Source: Cephalopachus bancanus | Lineage: Eukaryota > Chordata > Mammalia > Primates > Tarsiidae | Assembly (NCBI GenBank): GCA_027257055.1 | Contig: JAPVLO010000179.1 | Location: forward strand, 186,001 to 250,000 | DNA: 64,000 nucleotides | Reading direction: 5' to 3' | Shown here: piece by piece, positions 56,043 to 64,000 of the stretch | Numbering within the stretch: the stretch's first letter is position 1 | How the letters are laid out: each line of letters starts with the position of its first letter | The notes under the pieces: model-generated | Database searches by the model: none | What the model saw: the letters and a program-made list of their open reading frames with translations, nothing else | Told to the model about the DNA's origin: nothing | Made by a program: the position numbers and the translations under genes

Positions 56043-56321
56043 GGTCGGGCACGGTGGCTCAAGCCTGTAATCCCAGCACTATGGGAGGCTGAGGTGAGGG
56101 GATTTCCTGAGCTCAAGGATTCGAGAACAGCCTGGACAACTTGGCAAGATCTCATCTCTATAATAATAAAAAATTAGCCAAGTGTGGTAGCATGTTCCTG
56201 TAGTTCTGGCTACTTGAAGGCTGAGGCAGAAGGATGGCCTGAGCCCAGCAGGTTGATACTGGGGTAGCGTGCCACTCCAGCCTGGGTGATGGAGTGAGAC
56301 TCCAACTAAAAAAAAAAAAGT
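56043..56321 (+). mobile_element. Alu (lineage-specific)
   Basis: ggtcgggcacggtggctcaa to poly-A; small deletion in the right monomer (ggggtagcgtgccactccag). Confidence 0.92.
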
Positions 56322-56395
56322 ATAAGGCTTACCTTTAGAATTTTAAAGCATATTATCTCAGCAATAGTTTTTTACCCAAGTATTACTAGAATTTA

Positions 56396-56512
56396 CACTC
56401 CATAAATGCAAGGACCTTATATCTACCTTATTCATCACTGTATCTTGACTGCTTAGAAGACTTCTTGGTACACAGTGGTAGTCAAGAAGTATTTGTTGAA
56501 TGAATCAATTTA
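56396..56512 (+). repeat. Probable L2 fragment
   Basis: ccataaatgcaaggacctta … catcactgtatcttgactgc … gtatttgttgaatgaatc. Confidence 0.6.
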
Positions 56513-56720
56513 ATCATAATCTTTATAGACAAATTATTAAGAAAGTCAGCTTGTTGAATTCTTAAAAACTAAACATATATCTAATAGATAAAACAATTAA
56601 CCCTAAACTTCAAGTATATCTATATGATGGCAAACAGACTGATATTTCAAAAGCTTTCCACTCTAGTTCTACACATATTAATAAAGTTGACTAAGAGTTA
56701 CCCTTAAAAGAACCAAGTGG

Positions 56721-57003
56721 TCAGGCTTGGTGGCTCTGCCTGTAATCCCAGCGCTCAGGGAGGCCGATGCAAGTGGACTGCCTGAGGGCAGGTTGGAGAC
56801 CAGCCCAGGCAACTTGGAGATACCTTGTCTCTACAATATATCAAAAATTAGTCAGCCATAGTAGCCACGCCTATAGTTCCGGCTATATGGAAGGCTGAGG
56901 CAGAAGGATCACTGAAGCCCAGGAGGTTGACACTGGGGTGACTGTGAGTGTGCCACTGCACTCCAGCTTAGGCAACAGAGTGAGATTCCAACTCAAAAAA
57001 AAA
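56721..57003 (+). mobile_element. Alu (lineage-specific), diverged
   Basis: gtcaggcttggtggctctgc … gtgagattccaactcaaaaa. Confidence 0.91.
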
Positions 57004-57246
57004 CGGAACCAACTCCAGAACAGTATCATAGTATAGCCCTATTTATACTGAAAAGCAAACTACAATGAAAGATATATATGTATTTATATGCTTGTGTCTA
57101 GAAAATCCTTAGAAGTATAGACAAAAAACTGTTAACAGTAGTTGTCTCTAGAGGAGAGGTCACTGGATATGGAGAACTTCTACTTTTGTCATATTGTATT
57201 AATTATTTAATTTACTATAAGGGCAAAGGTTCGTGTTATTTAATCT

Positions 57247-57536
57247 TTTTTTTTTTTTTTTTTTTGAGTTGGAGTCTCACTCTGTCGCCCAGACTGGAGT
57301 GCAGTGGCCGCTCCCGGCCACCACAGCCTCAACCTGCTGGGCTCCGGTGATCCTTCCGCCTCAGCCTTCCGAGTAGCCGGAATTACAGGCATGCACTACC
57401 ACGCCCAGCTGATTTTTTGATTTATTGTAGAGATGAGGTCTCGCTGCCCAGGCGGGTCTCGAACCCACCGGCTCAGGCAATCCACTCACCCCAGCCTCCC
57501 AAAGGCGCGGATTACAGGGTGAGCCATGGAGCCCAG
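57247..57536 (-). mobile_element. Alu (short-linker subfamily)
   Basis: 19-T run, gagttggagtctcactctgt. It has tctcgctgcccaggcgggtc and ccaaaggcgcggattaca. Target duplication ggttc(g/a)tgttattta. Confidence 0.95.
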
Positions 57537-57579
57537 CAGGTTCATGTTATTTAAAAAAATCAGTTTAATAAAAGTTGGT

Positions 57580-57868
57580 CGGACATGTTGGCTCACACCA
57601 GTAATCCTAGCACTTGGAGAGGCTGAGGTGGGAGGATTGCTTGAGCCCAGGAGTTCAAGGCTTGCCTAGGCAACATAGAGAGATCTCAGCTCTACAAAAA
57701 AATTTGAAAATTAGCCAGGCATGGTGGTGCATGCCTGTTAGTTCCAGCTACTTGGGAAGCTGAGTTGGAAGGCTAACCTGAACCTAGGAGGTTGATGTGC
57801 AGTGATCCATGATTGTGCCACTGCATTCCAGCCTGGGTGACAGATTGAGACCCTGACATACATACACA
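57580..57868 (+). mobile_element. Alu (AluJ-like)
   Basis: ggtcggacatgttggctcac to cagattgagaccctgacata; inverted relative to the Alu 45 bp to its left. Confidence 0.9.
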
Positions 57869-58140
57869 TACTTACATAACAAGTCTTCCATCTGACTATA
57901 AAAATCAATTAATAAAGTTGAATAAGAATTATCATTAACTTTGACATGGACTCAACATTTCACAGAAACATTCAAAGTTTAACACTGTAAATTATCTTTA
58001 ATTTGGCCACAGTCTTTCCAAAATTGGAGGTGGAAAAGGTAGGAGTAGCCACAACAACAGAGTCAAAGCAGGAAGCCCTAAAATGTTGTTAGTAGTGGAA
58101 GATAGTACACACATTCATGTTTTGATTAAAATGATGATAC

Positions 58141-58181
58141 TTAGAAACTAATATAATCACATTAGAAACTAATATAATCAC
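58141..58181 (+). repeat. 21-bp tandem duplication
   Basis: ttagaaactaatataatcac occurs twice in a row, joined by one A. Confidence 0.95.
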
Positions 58182-58788
58182 GTCTCAAATTTTCAAAAAG
58201 AGTGAATACAGGAAAAGGACCCAGAGTCATACATAAAATTGCCTTGAATTCAGAACCAAAATAATTTATTTTTCCTCCAGGAAAAAAGTGATTTACTTTC
58301 TTGTATCAGTCAATAAGAATTATATAATTCAATTTTTTTCTTTTGTGTTTTTAGCTGCTAGAATACATAGCCAAGTGCAATGCTGAATAGTAATAACTAT
58401 CTCAGGCATTTTATCTACTCTTTTAGTTCTCTTTTATAAGTCAGCAGGTAGTTTGGTTCATTCCTTCTTTATTTCTGTCCTGCTGGTAAGTTGTCATCAA
58501 TTATTTTTAAAGCACACAGCAAAGATAAACACATATAAGTGTGGTACAACACCTCAACTGAAAATGTGAAATAAAAGAAACTTAGCAAACTGCAGGTATT
58601 TTTCCTTTTAAAAGAATTTAGTGGATCTTAAGCAATTAAATATGGATTACACACATGTTTGTAAAAGTACAAATGTGGTAAGATGACCAGTTACCAACTA
58701 GGTGCTAGTAAACTGGAAAGAAAACCATAAGCCTGGAAATAGCCTTACAGAATCTAAGATTTTAAAAAATAATAAAATAAAAAACAAA

Positions 58789-59125
58789 AGCAGACCAGGC
58801 CCAGTGACTCACGCCTGTAATTCCAGCACTTTGGGATGCCGAGGTGAGAGAATTGCCCAAGCCTACAGGTTCGAGACTAGCCTGGGCAACTTGGCAAGAC
58901 CTCATCTCTACAATAAATACAAAATTAGCCGGGCATGGTAGCACACGTTTGTAGTTCCGGCTTTTTGGAAGGCTGAGGCAGAAGGATTGCCGGAGCCCCG
59001 CAGGTTGATGCTGGGGTGGCCATAAGCATGCCACCCACTGCGCTCCAGCCTGGACGACAGAAGTGAGATTCCACTCAAAAAACAACAACAAAACAAAAGC
59101 AAAAAAAAAAAAAAAAAAAAAAAAA
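58789..59125 (+). mobile_element. Alu (lineage-specific), long A tail
   Basis: gaccaggcccagtgactcac to an A-rich tail of about 60 bp with a 25-A run at 59,101. Confidence 0.93.
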
Positions 59126-59200
59126 CCTTCAGTAAGGTAAAAGCACATACTTCTGTAGATTTCTCAAGCTGATTAACCCTTTTCTAAACTACTCATTTAA

Positions 59201-59855
59201 CCCTTTGTGCTTGAAGATATCTTGCAGATATCTTGCAGATCACCTATCAGCAACGCAACTGCACTTTTTTACAAAATAGTGAAGAACAAAATCACTTCAT
59301 ATTAAATAGTTTAGCACTGGAACCAATTACTTTATTGTAATGATATTTGGGTTATAATGGAATTTTGGACACTGAAGAACTTTTTATGACCAAAAAAAAA
59401 AAAATCAAACTTCTCTATCTTACCGTTTTCTAATGTACGGTAACATGTGAAACAGTCACCAACATGCATTGCAGGTTCATTGATACAAGTTGTGCAACAG
59501 TAATTTGTTTGATGTCTTCCACCTGGTGGTTTTCTATCTGAGCAATGTAGTCTTGTTTTCTTCCTCCCACATTAATAGGATATAATTTTCTGTCCAGTCT
59601 GTGCACCACTGTAAAAGCACTTCAAACATTCTCTTTCTATGTAGCACCAGCTGGTAATTTTTTAAACATATATCTCAGTATATATTCTATCTTTTTGTTA
59701 TGTGCAATTTGAATGGAAAACCTCAAGGAAACATACTTTTTAAAAAAACTTTGCACTGGCATAGGTTTATCCTGTATAATCACCAGCAACCTCTTTATGG
59801 AGTGATTCGCTAGATTTATGATGTCCCCACAGAGGGGACATCTGAGTGCAGAGGG
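59201..59855 (-). mobile_element. piggyBac-like remnant flanked by TTAA
   Basis: TTAA at 59,197-59,200 and 59,856-59,859 bracket 655 bp whose ends are imperfect inverted repeats (ccctttgtgctt against ccctctgcactc). On the minus strand, 59,569-59,420 reads GRKKTRLHCSDRKPPGG then RHQTNYCCTTCINEPAMHVG and DCFTCYRTLEN. This Cys/His pattern (C…CC..C…H..DC..C) resembles the cysteine-rich domain that closes piggyBac transposases. The catalytic core is missing and stops lie upstream (TAA just before GRKK). A second palindrome (gatgtccccacagaggggac) lies just inside the right end. It could be a known human-lineage family (Looper/MER75/MER85) or a lineage-specific one. Confidence 0.65.
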
Positions 59856-59861
59856 TTAATT

Positions 59862-59990
59862 TAACTAATATTTACTGAAGGTCCACTAAGAGCCAAGAGC
59901 CCTGCTCTTGTATAGCTTCTAATTTAGTGGAGGATACAGATGATAAACAAATTGTCACACAAATAATCACAAAATTACAAACTGCTTTAT
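59862..59990 (+). repeat. Ancient L2/MIR-age repeat fragment
   Basis: tatttactgaaggtccacta … gatgataaacaaattgtcac follows the familiar worn pattern of a widespread mammalian repeat that I cannot name securely. Confidence 0.4.
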
Positions 59991-60104
59991 AAGTAATTCT
60001 GATTAAGTCCAAGAAAAGATCAAGATTAAAAGTAGTTAAAAATAACTGTTAAAACAAGGTTTGATTTAATTGCCTGAGAAAACTTAAGAATACATATTAA
60101 CTCA

Positions 60105-64000
<3,896 letters not shown>

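Overview
This is a piece of a primate nuclear genome, not a microbial one. It holds one protein-coding gene on the minus strand, cut at both ends, with very long repeat-filled introns. The gene is ANKRD12 (ankyrin repeat domain 12). Five exons can be read, in transcript order: 60,268-60,122, 51,203-51,003, 47,882-47,740, 45,258-45,111 and 2,332-1. They join in phase and have GT/AG borders. They encode the stretch before the ankyrin repeats, the ankyrin repeats, and the first ~780 residues of the giant lysine/glutamate/serine-rich exon, which runs off the left edge. Upstream exons lie beyond the right edge.

Organism: dimeric Alu elements (over 30) mean a primate. The Alus carry a shared set of diagnostic changes unlike anthropoid AluS/AluY, and they lack the features I recall for lemur and loris Alus. 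My best guess from memory is tarsier, with aye-aye or another non-anthropoid as alternatives. This is inference; a database search would settle it.

Layout: 1-2.3 kb giant ANKRD12 exon; 2.6-4.1 kb L1 with an inverted 5' part and two Alus inside; 5.6-6.1 kb mariner deletion derivative; 6.7-6.9 kb purine-rich repeat with a Z-DNA-type palindrome; 11.7-12.05 kb homopurine minisatellite; 24.9-31.3 kb nearly full-length L1; 33.3-37.1 kb L1 broken by a mariner with 187-bp terminal inverted repeats, itself broken by an Alu; 39.96-41.73 kb beta-actin processed pseudogene; 42.4-43.7 kb minus-strand L1; 45-48 kb two ankyrin exons; 48.1-50.2 kb Tigger1 transposon hosting a second mariner derivative; 51 kb ankyrin exon; 52-55.7 kb L1 inside L1 with an Alu at the junction; 59.2-59.86 kb TTAA-flanked piggyBac-like remnant; 60.1 kb exon; 60.8-64 kb intron with no recognised element.

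Only the ANKRD12 exons look functional. The rest is intron, mostly transposon-derived, and no novel multi-gene system is present. The most interesting material is in the mobile elements: nested insertions that give relative ages, a long-TIR mariner, two collinear mariner deletion derivatives, a TTAA element with a Cys-rich C-terminal remnant, an in-place 59-bp inversion, and an Alu lineage whose B-box region has become a perfect tRNA T-arm-like hairpin.
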